Shown here: positions 54,956-64,000 of the stretch, piece after piece
Layout: each line of letters begins with the position of its first letter
Position numbering within the stretch: position 1 is the first letter of the stretch
Origin: Butyricimonas synergistica DSM 23225
GTDB lineage: Bacteria > Bacteroidota > Bacteroidia > Bacteroidales > Marinifilaceae
Direction of reading: 5' to 3'
DNA length: 64,000 bases
Assembly (NCBI RefSeq): GCF_000379665.1
Contig: NZ_KB903374.1
Span: 1 to 64,000 of the forward strand
Translations under genes and position numbers: made by a program
Notes under the pieces: generated by a model
What the model was told of the DNA's origin: nothing
The model's database searches: none
Seen by the model: only the letters and a program-made list of their open reading frames with translations

Positions 54956-57319
54956 TTACTTGGAATATGGCATGGATGCGATCCCCCAACGGGTGTTGGG
55001 AACGGAATCCATTTTCAGTTTCAAATGCCCGCCTTTCATGATTTCTTTGCGATAAAACCAGCAATTTTCTAGCGGTTTCCCATTTAGTGTGGCGGATTGA
55101 ACGTAATAGTTTTCCGGGGCACTATTTTCCGTTTCGATCACGAATTCTTTGCCGGAATAATATTTAGGGTTTAGTTTAATCGTGATCTTGCTGAATTTCG
55201 GGCTACCGATTTGGTAGGAGGGCGTGATGTTTGTTCCGCCTTGCACGTCGAACAAGCCCATGGCTGCCAGCACGTACCAGGCTCCCAATTGTCCCTGGTC
55301 TTCATCCTGCCCGTATCCGTAACCGTGTTCAGGTGTTACCCCGTAAAATTCATCACAAAGCAAACGTGTGTATAATTGAGTTAACCACGGTTTCCCGGAG
55401 TAATTAAATAACCATGCGTCATGCAAGCAAGGTTGATTCCCTTGGTTATACAATTTTTCGACTCCCGAGAAACTGTCAATTTCTTTCCCTCCGCCGAAAA
55501 GTGTATGGCGGGATTCTGTAAAAGTATTTTCAAGTCTTTCATTAAATAGTTCCAAACCCATGAGGTCGATCAGCCCCTTTATGTCGTGGGGAACATACCA
55601 CGTGTATTGAGCGGCATTCCCCTCTTGGAAGCCTTTCCAGCCTTTCATCGGGTCGAAATCTTGCATGAATGTGCCATCTTCTTCTCGTGGGCGCATATAT
55701 TTCGTTTCCGGGTCAAAAAGTTTTTTGTATGCGTACGAGTAATGCATTAACGTGTCGTGTTCTGCTGTTTTGCCCAGGGCTTTTGCTAGTTGAGCCGCGG
55801 CATAGCAACTGAAAGCGTATTCCAACGTGTGGGATGCCCCGAAATTGCATGTCCAGCCGTTGGGGTAGTGATAATCTTTTAAAGGCACGTAACCACCTTT
55901 GATAAAGTACTCGTTATCGTATTTCCCCTTGCCCATGTCCCTGCCGATGTATCCCAGTTCGTTTTTACGCACGGCATCCCAAGCGTTCGGGATGTCGAAA
56001 TCCCGGATTCCGGCTTGATACGCCGCGCAAATGACTAATCCTTGAAAATTGGTTTGTACCCCGTTCGTGTAAACTCCTGCGGCTTCTCCGTCGTGTAACC
56101 AACCGGAATTTTTATAAAAGTCGAGATTGGATTTCACGTAACCGGAATAGATTTCGGGGTAGGCAAGCGTCCATACTTGGGTGAGATTCCAGAAACCTCC
56201 CCACATTCCGTCTGTGTTGTGGTGCGAGTAAAGAGGTTGCCCCTTTTCGTCCAATGGAATTTGTCCGATGGTTCTATCGTGTTGGATAAATTGTCCGTTG
56301 ATATCATTGGAAATGCCTCTGCCGAGCAAAGCGTGATACAATCCGGTGTAAAATTTAGTTTTGTCTTCATTTGTGCCTCCCTCGACTTGTATGCGTCCCA
56401 GCATTTCGTTCCATGTGTTGCGGGCGCTATTTTTCACGTCGTCGAATGTTTTGTTTGCAGCTTCCGTTTCCCGGTTATTACGGGCGTTTTCGATACTCGT
56501 GTAGGATAACCCCATTTGCATTTGGATTTGTTCCCGCTCTTTTGTGTAGAAGTTCAAGAATAATCCGCATCCTACACCGTGCGTCGTGTTTGTGTTCTCA
56601 CTGATCTTGTCGTTGATAAATGTACCGACAGATTCCGGCTTCTTGTCTATTTTCGCCGCAAAGTAAATTTTAACTTTCCCGTCGGGCTGGCAAAAGGTAG
56701 CGTAAATCGGGTAATTCTCGACCCATCCGGTTACTTCGTTGTTTTCCGGGTGATAGGTTATTTCGGCATCTGTTACTGTGGCACTTTCGCCTTGTTTGTG
56801 ACCGATGTCGAACAAAATGCGGGCTTCGGCGGATGCCGGGAATGTGTAGCGGTGGAACCCCGTGCGGGTTGTTGCCGTGAGTTCCGCTTTAATATTGTAA
56901 TCCGTGAGGTTTACAGAATAATATCCCGGCGTTGCGTATTCTGTTTTTTTGTCAATACGGGAACGATACCCCTCGTCCGGATTCTCGAGGGAACCGGGGA
57001 GCGTCTTCAGCGTACCCGTGGTCGGGATAGTCACGACTCCTCCAATTTGAAATTCATGGAAGTGAGCGAACCCCTCAATCGAGGAATGACGGTCGTCATA
57101 GCCGCAAGGCAACCAACTTCCGTAACTCCCGTAAGCGTTCGTTGTCGGGGCTAGTTTTGCCATTCCCATGGGGAGGGCGGCAGGCGTGTAGAAAAACCAT
57201 CGGCAATGCACGGAGCCGATTTGAGTGTCAACCCAGTCCACGGGTTGTTTTTTTCTATTTTCCTCTTGGCACGAGTAAAGTAGTGATATTAACAGGAATA
57301 GGCTAACGAGAGTTCTCAT
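54956..57319 (-). CDS. GH92 family alpha-mannosidase, lipoprotein
   Basis: A 787-residue protein with a lipoprotein signal ending in LLYSC. Next comes VDTQIGS, the standard N-terminal opening of GH92 enzymes, then GMAKLAPTT and HFHEFQIGG. The catalytic domain contains HHNTDGMWGGFWN and GYGYGQDEDQGQLGAWYVL, where the acidic residues that act as base and bind calcium lie. GH92 enzymes trim alpha-mannose from N-glycans or mannans. Surface placement fits glycan foraging. No SusC/SusD pair is adjacent, so it is a lone enzyme here. Confidence 0.95.
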   Translation of the reverse strand: MRTLVSLFLLISLLYSCQEENRKKQPVDWVDTQIGSVHCRWFFYTPAALPMGMAKLAPTTNAYGSYGSWLPCGYDDRHSSIEGFAHFHEFQIGGVVTIPTTGTLKTLPGSLENPDEGYRSRIDKKTEYATPGYYSVNLTDYNIKAELTATTRTGFHRYTFPASAEARILFDIGHKQGESATVTDAEITYHPENNEVTGWVENYPIYATFCQPDGKVKIYFAAKIDKKPESVGTFINDKISENTNTTHGVGCGLFLNFYTKEREQIQMQMGLSYTSIENARNNRETEAANKTFDDVKNSARNTWNEMLGRIQVEGGTNEDKTKFYTGLYHALLGRGISNDINGQFIQHDRTIGQIPLDEKGQPLYSHHNTDGMWGGFWNLTQVWTLAYPEIYSGYVKSNLDFYKNSGWLHDGEAAGVYTNGVQTNFQGLVICAAYQAGIRDFDIPNAWDAVRKNELGYIGRDMGKGKYDNEYFIKGGYVPLKDYHYPNGWTCNFGASHTLEYAFSCYAAAQLAKALGKTAEHDTLMHYSYAYKKLFDPETKYMRPREEDGTFMQDFDPMKGWKGFQEGNAAQYTWYVPHDIKGLIDLMGLELFNERLENTFTESRHTLFGGGKEIDSFSGVEKLYNQGNQPCLHDAWLFNYSGKPWLTQLYTRLLCDEFYGVTPEHGYGYGQDEDQGQLGAWYVLAAMGLFDVQGGTNITPSYQIGSPKFSKITIKLNPKYYSGKEFVIETENSAPENYYVQSATLNGKPLENCWFYRKEIMKGGHLKLKMDSVPNTRWGIASMPYSK

Positions 57320-57434
57320 GAATCGTTTTATTTTTATAAGTTTTGATGATTTTGCCTACAAATTTATCTTTTTTTAATTCTCTCTTCATTAAAAAAGAAT
57401 AAATTTGTAATGCTAAGAATTAAAATTCAATCTT

Positions 57435-59588
57435 ATGATCTATCAGAATATATTGAGTATTACACTGCCGTTGACCAATCCCGTGTTGATTTTCTCTGTA
57501 ATCCTTTTTATCATTCTGTTCGCACCCCTTTTGCTGCATCGTTTCCGGATTCCGGATATTGTCGGGTTGATTATAGCCGGAGCCGTGATAGGTCCTTACG
57601 GTTTGCATGTCATGGATCGGGATAGCAGTATTGTGTTGTTCGGTACGGTAGGATTGTTGTACATCATGTTTGTTGCCGGTCTGGAAATAGATATGGCGGA
57701 TTTCAAGAAGAACAGCAAGAGAAGTCTGATCTTCGGTTTGTACACATTCTTTATCCCGATGGTCTTGGGAACTTTTGCGGGAGTTTTCTTGTTGGATTTT
57801 TCTTACCCGACTTCCATATTGCTGGCGAGTATGTTTGCTTCCCATACGCTGGTGACTTACCCGATTGTCAGTAAATATGGTATCACGAAGAATAGGGCGG
57901 TCAACGTCACGATCGGAGGGACGGTGGTCACCTGCCTACTCGCGTTGCTTGTGTTGGCGGTGATCGTGGGAATGTCCACGGGTGAATTGACACAAGGCTT
58001 CTGGATTCGTTTGGGTGTTTCTACCGTTTTGTTTGCATTCGTGGTTTTGTGGGGCTTTCCTGTCGTGGGACGATGGTACTTCAAGCGGTATGACGACCGT
58101 GTGGGGCAGTTCATCTTTGTGTTGGGACTGGTCTTTTTTGCTTCATTCTTGGCGGAAGCTGCCGGATTGGAAGCGATTATCGGGGCATTTCTTGCGGGAC
58201 TTGCGTTGAATCGTTTGATCCCGAATACCTCCGCCCTGATGAATCGCATTGAGTTTGTGGGGAATGCGCTTTTTATCCCTTTTTTCTTGATTGGAGTGGG
58301 AATGTTGGTGAACTTTCACGTGTTCTTTAATGATTTGACTTCAATATGGGTTGCGGTGGTCATGACTATTGTTGCCACAATTGCTAAATTTATTCCGGCA
58401 TGGTTGGCTCAAAAGAATTTTAAATTCACGAGTTCGGAAAGAACGCTGATTTTCGGATTGAGCAATGCCCAGGCTGCTGCGACATTGGCAGCCGTGTTGG
58501 TCGGTTATAACGTGATTTTAGGGACGACGCCGGAAGGCGAACCTATTCGCCTGTTGAACGAGAGCGTGTTGAACGGGACTATCGTGATGATTTTGGTAAC
58601 TTGTATCGTGGCTTCCTTTGCCACGCAGAAAGGGGCGCAGGAAGTGGCGTTGGCTGAGTTTGCGGGAGACGAGTTGGATAATGACGATGAAGAGGAAGAC
58701 CGAATATTGATTCCGTTAAGCAATAGCGAGAATGTGGAAGAGTTGATAAATCTAGCCGTGACGATTAAATCGAAGAAAGCGAAGGCTGTAATGACTGCAT
58801 TGAATGTAATCAAGGCAGACGTGGGCGACCCGACGGCAGAGAAGAAGGCGAATATGCTGTTGGAGAAAGCCTCCAAGGCGGCAGCGGCAACAGACAATAA
58901 ATTGGAGACCTCGTTGCGTTATGATGATGACGTGGTGAACGGTATCAAGAATGCCACGAAAGAACACAAAATTACGGATATTGTGTTGGGGCTCCGCAAG
59001 GAAGGGGAAATATCGGATACCTTCCTGGGGAATTTGACCGATCGGGTGCTGTCGAAATGTGCGACCACGACTTTAGTGTATCGTCCCACTCAACCCTTGT
59101 CAACGATAAAACGATATATCGTGGTCGTGCCTTCCCGTGCGGAACGGGAGATCGGTTTCCCGTACTGGGTGATACGGATCTGGAATATTGCCAAGAATTC
59201 GAGCAGTAAAATTATATTTTATGCAGATGAATCGGTTTTGTCCGTGTTGCGGGAAGTGAATTCGAAACATCCGGTAGAAGTTGAATTTAACGAGTTTGCC
59301 AGTTGGGATGATTTCTTGATTATTTCCCGGGACGTGAAGGAAAACGATGCTCTGATGATCGTAATGAGCCGTCGGACTTATCCCTCTTACGTGAGGAATA
59401 TGGCGATGATCCCGACCTATCTGAACAAGTATTTCAACAAGCATAGCTGTATTTTGATTTATCCGATGCAAATCGGTATCGGGGAGCAAGAGTTAGGAGC
59501 GCTGAAGAGTATGCCTCACGCCGATTCACGTGATAGCTTGGATGATTTGGCTGACGTGTTGAGAAGTCTGTTTAAAAGGAATAAATAA
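57435..59588 (+). CDS. CPA2-type cation:proton antiporter with C-terminal UspA-like domain
   Basis: A 717-residue protein. About 12 membrane helices fill residues 1-400: RIPDIVGLIIAGAVIGPYG, then GLLYIMFVAGLEIDM are the family hallmarks. Charged stretches (DDEEEDRILIPLSN) lead to a cytosolic C-terminal half that resembles two universal stress protein repeats (ILIPLSNSENVEELINLAVTI, then IVVVPSRAEREIGFP). It exchanges Na+ or K+ for protons. The regulatory half may bind a nucleotide. It starts a run with the MG2/plug gene 17 bp behind it. Confidence 0.88.
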   Translation: MIYQNILSITLPLTNPVLIFSVILFIILFAPLLLHRFRIPDIVGLIIAGAVIGPYGLHVMDRDSSIVLFGTVGLLYIMFVAGLEIDMADFKKNSKRSLIFGLYTFFIPMVLGTFAGVFLLDFSYPTSILLASMFASHTLVTYPIVSKYGITKNRAVNVTIGGTVVTCLLALLVLAVIVGMSTGELTQGFWIRLGVSTVLFAFVVLWGFPVVGRWYFKRYDDRVGQFIFVLGLVFFASFLAEAAGLEAIIGAFLAGLALNRLIPNTSALMNRIEFVGNALFIPFFLIGVGMLVNFHVFFNDLTSIWVAVVMTIVATIAKFIPAWLAQKNFKFTSSERTLIFGLSNAQAAATLAAVLVGYNVILGTTPEGEPIRLLNESVLNGTIVMILVTCIVASFATQKGAQEVALAEFAGDELDNDDEEEDRILIPLSNSENVEELINLAVTIKSKKAKAVMTALNVIKADVGDPTAEKKANMLLEKASKAAAATDNKLETSLRYDDDVVNGIKNATKEHKITDIVLGLRKEGEISDTFLGNLTDRVLSKCATTTLVYRPTQPLSTIKRYIVVVPSRAEREIGFPYWVIRIWNIAKNSSSKIIFYADESVLSVLREVNSKHPVEVEFNEFASWDDFLIISRDVKENDALMIVMSRRTYPSYVRNMAMIPTYLNKYFNKHSCILIYPMQIGIGEQELGALKSMPHADSRDSLDDLADVLRSLFKRNK

Positions 59589-59605
59589 TTTTATCTGACA
59601 GGTTT

Positions 59606-62215
59606 ATGAAAAAAGTCGTGGTCTTTGTGGGAATTATTTTACTTGTTTGCGCGTTTAAAGAATTGTCCCCGTTCGAGAAGCAATTATTGGGGAATTTGAC
59701 GGCACAACTTCGGGAATTACAACAAGAAAAGTTGTATTTGCATACCGATAAAAGTGTTTACAACGTGGGCGAAAAAATCTGGTTCCGGGGGTATCTCGTG
59801 CACGCCGCGGGGCTTCAACCGATGGTGTACAGCCGTTATGCGTATGTCGATCTGGTGGATCGCCGGGATTCCGTGATACGGCGGATAAAGGTGGTGGAAC
59901 GTGATTCCTGTTTCTACGGTCAGGTAAATATCCCGAAAGATTTGCAACAAGGCGATTATTGCCTGCGGGGATATACTTATTATATGCAGAATCAAGGAGA
60001 AGATTTCCTGTTCAAGAAGAAGATACGGGTCATTAACCCGGAGGATTCCAAGGTATGGACGGACGTGACCTACACGAAGAACCGGGAGAATAGTTACACG
60101 GCGACTATTCGTTTGTCGGACGCCGACGGGGAACCTTATGACCGGGTGTTGCTGACGTATATCGCTGGGGTCAAGAAAGATGCTTATTCCAAGAAGAATG
60201 CCCGGACGGATAAAGAGGGAAAGTTCGAGGTGAAGATCGATACCACGATGAAGACGATCGAGATTGAATTCCAGGAGGGACATCCTTTCCCCTTTAAACG
60301 GTATATTCATATTCCCTCTCATTTACGGGATTTTGACGTGCAGTTTTTTCCTGAAGGCGGTTCCTTGTTGTCGAATAACTGGCAAAAAGTAGCTTTTAAA
60401 GCCATCGGGGCAGACGGGCGAGCCGTTCATGCCAGTGGCGAGGTGTATCAGGATTCCGTGGCGATTGCCGAGATCGAAACCCAACACGACGGGATGGGAT
60501 GTTTCAGGATACCCGTGAACCCGGGCAAGGAATTCTATGCCATCATGAGGACGGAGGACGGGGTGGAGAAACGATTCGATTTGCCCAAGGTTTCCGATGA
60601 CGGGTGGGGAGTCACGCTTGTCGGACAGGATTCCATGTTGCACTACCGGGTTATCAAAGCCCAAAATGCCCGATTGCCGAAAGAATTGTATGCCGTGATA
60701 CATTGTCGCGGAATGCTTATTGGTTCCAATCGGGTAAACGGGTTGACAAAAGGAAGCATCAATATGAGCATGATTCCCGAGGGAATCTCGCATATTGTGT
60801 TGATGGACGAGGAGGCGAACGTGTATAGCCAACGCTTGTTTTTCCGGAAATTCAAGCAGCGTCCCGAGTTGAAAATTACCACGAATAAACCGACTTATGT
60901 TAGCCGGGAGTTAGTGAAAATGGAAATTGATTTCGATGCTCCTTTCAAGGGATATTTGGACGGTTCTTTTTCCATATCTGTAACAGATGACGAGAAAGTG
61001 GTACAGGATTCATTGGAAGATAACATTTTGTCTAATTTGCTGTTGACTTCGGATTTGAAGGGGTATATCGACAATCCGGCTTATTATTTCAATGACACGA
61101 CGCCGGAGATCGACGCTCATCTCGATCTCGTGATGATGACTCACGGGTGGACTCGTTTTGATATATCCAAGATTGCAAAGGGTGAATTTGCCGTATTGAA
61201 ATTCCCGTTGGAGATCGGGCAAATCGTGTCCGGGCGGGTGAATAATTTCTGGGGGAAAAAGTCGAAAGGGGCAAATATCGTACTGATTTCCAATTACGGG
61301 CTTTGCCGGATGGTGGAGACTGACGAGACGGGAAATTTCGTGGTTAACGGGATCGCATTCCACGATAGCACGAGTTTTTTGGTACAGGCATTGAGTGCCA
61401 AAGGACGCCGGGGGGTTACCGTGCGAGTGGACGAGGACGAGTTTCTTCCTCCCGTTTACGACTTGCCGTACAATATGCAGGAGAAAAAGAAAGAGGAGGA
61501 ATTCTACAAGCAGCACGGGTTGAATTATTACTACGAGAACGGGGAGAAAATATACGTGTTGGATGAGGTGCAAGTTGTGCGGCGGAAAATAAAGAAATCC
61601 TATTCTTTCTATGATAATTTGGCATATCATCAGTTGGACTCCGCGAAGATTGCCGAGAACGGGGTGATGGATATAACCCAGATCATCCAGTTGTTACCCG
61701 GTGTCACTTTCGAGAAAGACGATGAGGGTGAGGATTGTTTCAAGCATTTTGGGCGTAAGCTTTATATTTTGGTGAACGATTTCGAGGAACCGATGGATCA
61801 AATCCGGTTAATCCCGGTAGGCGCCTTGCGGAATATCTCCTTGTTGGATCGTATGCAGGGACAAATCTTTTTTGGCGATCGGGGGGCGAATGGGGTTTTG
61901 ATTATTTCTGCGGAACCGGGATGGACTCCGAAGCCCTTGGGACGCCCGAACGTGTTGCCTTTTAAATTATTGGGTTTCCAAGTTCCGGATGAGTTCTACG
62001 TGCCGAAATATGACGTGGACTCTGTGCGAAAGGATAACCGCTATGATGAACGTTCTACGATTTACTGGAAACCTGTCATTACCATAGATCGGGAGAATCC
62101 GGCAAGCGTGTCATTCTACACGGCGGATACGTACGGAAAGTATTCGGTTATCGTGGAAGGAATCACCTCGAATGGGATTATCTGCCGGAAGCGGGTGCCG
62201 TTGGTGTTGAAATGA
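59606..62215 (+). CDS. Exported MG2-domain protein with a TonB-receptor plug-like end
   Basis: An 869-residue protein with an N-terminal signal (about 1-17). The opening EKLYLHTDKSVYNVGEKIWF is a macroglobulin MG2 pattern, common in Bacteroidota surface proteins. Beta-rich domains follow, then a carboxypeptidase-like regulatory segment (VSGRVNNFWGKKSKGANIVL). Residues about 655-775 read as a TonB-dependent receptor plug (MDITQIIQLLPGVTF, GDRGANGVLIISAE), but no beta-barrel follows. Function is unknown. It is 17 bp behind the antiporter gene and in the same direction. Confidence 0.8.
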   Translation: MKKVVVFVGIILLVCAFKELSPFEKQLLGNLTAQLRELQQEKLYLHTDKSVYNVGEKIWFRGYLVHAAGLQPMVYSRYAYVDLVDRRDSVIRRIKVVERDSCFYGQVNIPKDLQQGDYCLRGYTYYMQNQGEDFLFKKKIRVINPEDSKVWTDVTYTKNRENSYTATIRLSDADGEPYDRVLLTYIAGVKKDAYSKKNARTDKEGKFEVKIDTTMKTIEIEFQEGHPFPFKRYIHIPSHLRDFDVQFFPEGGSLLSNNWQKVAFKAIGADGRAVHASGEVYQDSVAIAEIETQHDGMGCFRIPVNPGKEFYAIMRTEDGVEKRFDLPKVSDDGWGVTLVGQDSMLHYRVIKAQNARLPKELYAVIHCRGMLIGSNRVNGLTKGSINMSMIPEGISHIVLMDEEANVYSQRLFFRKFKQRPELKITTNKPTYVSRELVKMEIDFDAPFKGYLDGSFSISVTDDEKVVQDSLEDNILSNLLLTSDLKGYIDNPAYYFNDTTPEIDAHLDLVMMTHGWTRFDISKIAKGEFAVLKFPLEIGQIVSGRVNNFWGKKSKGANIVLISNYGLCRMVETDETGNFVVNGIAFHDSTSFLVQALSAKGRRGVTVRVDEDEFLPPVYDLPYNMQEKKKEEEFYKQHGLNYYYENGEKIYVLDEVQVVRRKIKKSYSFYDNLAYHQLDSAKIAENGVMDITQIIQLLPGVTFEKDDEGEDCFKHFGRKLYILVNDFEEPMDQIRLIPVGALRNISLLDRMQGQIFFGDRGANGVLIISAEPGWTPKPLGRPNVLPFKLLGFQVPDEFYVPKYDVDSVRKDNRYDERSTIYWKPVITIDRENPASVSFYTADTYGKYSVIVEGITSNGIICRKRVPLVLK

Positions 62216-62230
62216 TATTGTCAGGTGTAA

Positions 62231-62261
62231 TTTGTTTTCTCCGAATTTATTTGCATCTTTG
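62231..62261 (+). promoter_or_regulatory. Promoter of the ECF sigma gene
   Basis: TTTG at 62231, 19 bases, then CATCTTTG at 62254, one base from consensus. It gives a leader of only about ten bases. Confidence 0.7.
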
Positions 62262-62277
62262 CTTCTTGAAGTAGTGA

Positions 62278-62838
62278 ATGTTGGATGTATTTATGAATAG
62301 GAATTACAGTATTATATTGAAGAATGGAACACGTCTTGAGTTTAAGCAGGTGTTCAATCAGTATTTTAATTCCTTGGTTCTTTTTGCCGATCGTTATTTG
62401 AAGGAGCGAGAAGAATGCGAATCATTGGTTCAGGACACTTTTCTAGCTTTGTGGGAAAATCGGTTGGAATTCCCGGACGAAATCTCGATTAAGGCGTATC
62501 TTTATACCACGGTGCGGAATAAAGCCCTCAACGTGTTGAAACACCGTAAGGTGGAACAGGAATACATGAATGATGTCCTTCAAGAGGAAGATTCCGAACT
62601 TTATTACATGAAATCCGTGATCGAGGAAGAAACTCGTCGGTTAATTTTCTCGGCTATCGACAGTCTGCCGGAACACGCCCGGAAAGTATGCTTGCTTAAT
62701 TTGGAAGGTCTTGATAATCAGGATATTGCCAATGAATTAAAAATCTCGTTAAATACGGTGAAGTTCCACAAGAAAAATGCGTACCAGTTGCTGCGTGATA
62801 AGTTGAAAGATAAATTTTACTTGTTATTTCTCGTGTGA
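62278..62838 (+). CDS. ECF sigma-70 family factor
   Basis: A 186-residue sigma factor. Region 2 (about 25-90) has LVLFADRYLKEREECESLVQ and FLALWENR, region 4 (about 125-180) has IDSLPEHARKVCLLNLEG and LKISLNTVKFHKKNAYQLL. It is the type that pairs with FecR anti-sigma factors and drives SusC/SusD operons in Bacteroidota; a FecR gene follows. The start could also be Met6 (62293). No regulon genes are in view past the window edge. Confidence 0.93.
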   Translation: MLDVFMNRNYSIILKNGTRLEFKQVFNQYFNSLVLFADRYLKEREECESLVQDTFLALWENRLEFPDEISIKAYLYTTVRNKALNVLKHRKVEQEYMNDVLQEEDSELYYMKSVIEEETRRLIFSAIDSLPEHARKVCLLNLEGLDNQDIANELKISLNTVKFHKKNAYQLLRDKLKDKFYLLFLV

Positions 62839-62893
62839 AAAGCTGGGATTACTTTACCTTTTCTCTACTGCTTCCTGCGGATATAAACCAATT

Positions 62894-62959
62894 ATGAACG
62901 AATCATAGACGAAGCATGAACGTAAATTTGCGTTTATGCTACGTTTATGAATGGTTCAT
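62894..62959. repeat. 66-bp near-perfect palindrome between sigma and anti-sigma genes
   Basis: Left arm 62894-62926 (ATGAACGAATCATAGACGAA onward) mirrors right arm 62927-62959 around the centre AAATTT, with 27 of 33 positions complementary; as RNA three of the other six are G-U pairs. There is no loop. No T-run follows, so a terminator is unlikely. Confidence 0.85.
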
Positions 62960-63075
62960 GGTTGGTTTTTGGGGTAGCGAATCGGTAGAGCAGGTGTTGA
63001 CGAATGATTTTTTTTTCGTTTTTCCACTACCCGTTTTCTTTTTTTGGTTGTTTTATGGATGTAAAAACAACAAAA

Positions 63076-64000
63076 ATGACGAAGAAGTATATTCACATAG
63101 CGGATTTAATCTACAAGGATAAAGTCGGAATCGCTACCGAAGAAGAACAACGGGAGTTGCGGGATTGGTTGGATGAGTCTGATTTTAACCGGCAGGTATT
63201 TGACGAGTTGTCGAAAGGCAGCACGTTGAGTCGGAGTTACGAGGAATACCGGGCAATTCATCGGGAACAAGTGTGGAATCGTATCGAGCAACAGATTGCT
63301 CCCCGGCGGCGAAATCTATCGTGGCGATGGATGGGATATGCGGCTTCTGTGGTCGTGTTGATTGTGGCGGGTTGGTTTATGGGCACGATGTCAGGGCATA
63401 AGGGGAAACATGAGGACGTGAAAACTGTCGCCGTGATTTCTCCAGGCGAACGAAAGGCTATTTTGCATTTGGAAGAGGGTAAAAAAGTTGTTTTGGGGGG
63501 AAGGAATGGTGTGATCGTGGATGATAGTTTGTCCGGAAGGATCGAACAGGTGAATGAAGCTTTGTTTTATCAATCGGAAGCGGGGATGAAAGAGGAGAGG
63601 ATGAATGTACTGGAAATACCCAGGGGTGGCGAGTTTAACGTGACATTGGCTGACGGAACCCGGGTGTGGTTGAATGCCGGGACGAAGTTGACTTACCCGG
63701 TGGCTTTTGTCGGGGACGAACGTCACGTTCGTCTTGAAGGGGAGGCTTATTTTGAAGTAAAAAGAGATGAGGACAAGCCGTTCGTGGTAGATTTGAACGG
63801 GATGAAGGTAACGGTGTTGGGAACTTCTTTTAATTTGAAATCATTTAAAGAGGACGGGCGAACGACAGCAACGTTGGTAAGCGGGAAGGTTGAGGTTGAG
63901 GCTGGTGCAAGGAAGATTGTATTGGAACCGAACCAACAAGCTAATTTGTTCGTGGGAAAAGATAGTTTGGAAATACGGGAAGTGGATGCCGAGGCGTATC
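63076..64000 (+). CDS. FecR family anti-sigma factor (cut by the window edge)
   Basis: The visible 308 residues hold an N-terminal cytosolic helical part (ADLIYKDKVGIATEEEQREL, binds sigma), one membrane helix (about 80-98, MGYAASVVVLIVAGWFM) and the periplasmic FecR domain: EIPRGGEFNVTLADGTRVWL then GEAYFEVKRDEDKPF and GTSFNLKSF. It should respond to a TonB-dependent receptor and release the sigma factor encoded before it. An in-frame ATG at 63055 would add seven residues. The C-terminus is beyond position 64,000. Confidence 0.95.
   Translation, partial: MTKKYIHIADLIYKDKVGIATEEEQRELRDWLDESDFNRQVFDELSKGSTLSRSYEEYRAIHREQVWNRIEQQIAPRRRNLSWRWMGYAASVVVLIVAGWFMGTMSGHKGKHEDVKTVAVISPGERKAILHLEEGKKVVLGGRNGVIVDDSLSGRIEQVNEALFYQSEAGMKEERMNVLEIPRGGEFNVTLADGTRVWLNAGTKLTYPVAFVGDERHVRLEGEAYFEVKRDEDKPFVVDLNGMKVTVLGTSFNLKSFKEDGRTTATLVSGKVEVEAGARKIVLEPNQQANLFVGKDSLEIREVDAEAY

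Noticed and set aside
62916-63122. A 68-codon frame between sigma and FecR
   Set aside because: It runs through the palindrome and a T-rich stretch and overlaps the FecR start in another frame.
1-64000. CRISPR arrays, rRNA genes, intact insertion sequences or prophage
   Set aside because: No regular short repeats with spacers, no rRNA and no intact transposase or phage structural genes were seen.

Overview
The window is a stretch of chromosome from a gut-type Bacteroidota, order Bacteroidales. The evidence is taxonomic by content: Bacteroides-type promoters (TTTG, about 19 bases, TAnnTTTG), almost no Shine-Dalgarno sites, a NigD-like lipoprotein, DUF3822, DUF4293, DUF3467 and DUF3871 proteins, RNase Y, a GH92 lipoprotein and an ECF sigma/FecR pair. 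Odoribacteraceae (Butyricimonas-like) is my guess and cannot be proved from the sequence alone.

Positions 1-6,450 are accessory and decaying. They hold a cut ADP-ribosylglycohydrolase gene, an exported protein next to a YidD-TPR-membrane fusion, a DUF3871 pseudogene, a Fic protein and a HepT/MntA toxin-antitoxin pair. Two frameshifted copies of one small gene bracket this region, and three copies of a 53-bp element with inverted ends lie within it. tRNA-Gly and tRNA-Tyr (6,474-6,634) mark the border to core genome.

Positions 6,800-17,900 (all minus strand) carry NigD and a complete phosphate module: porin, PstS, PstC, PstA, PstB, PhoU, PhoB-like regulator, PhoR-like kinase. rsmD, DUF3822 and a membrane-anchored protein follow. 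Positions 18,000-31,800 hold a RecD-like helicase, a very large ABC-permease/M1-like fusion, phosphoglucomutase, L19, a C69 dipeptidase, a nucleoside phosphorylase, RNase Y, a 6S RNA and ZapA.

Positions 31,800-48,700 (plus strand) are information-processing core: an M23 peptidase, then rpsU, xerC, hpf, tuf, tRNA-Trp, secE, nusG, rplK, rplA, rplJ, rplL, rpoB and rpoC. The rpsU leader has an anti-Shine-Dalgarno-complementary stretch followed by an attenuator-like hairpin, and hpf and nusG have strong Shine-Dalgarno sites. In a lineage where S21 is thought to hide the anti-Shine-Dalgarno, this suggests a translational control circuit. Positions 48,700-64,000 hold CorA, an MscS channel, the KorAB ferredoxin oxidoreductase, a GH92 mannosidase, a CPA2 antiporter, an MG2/plug protein, and an ECF sigma factor with a FecR anti-sigma factor that runs off the right edge.

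Structured intergenic DNA is frequent: hairpin-forming AATCATAAATC-type repeats sit in the gaps of the pst operon and between rpoB and rpoC, two large hairpins precede rpsU, and a 66-bp palindrome separates sigma from anti-sigma.
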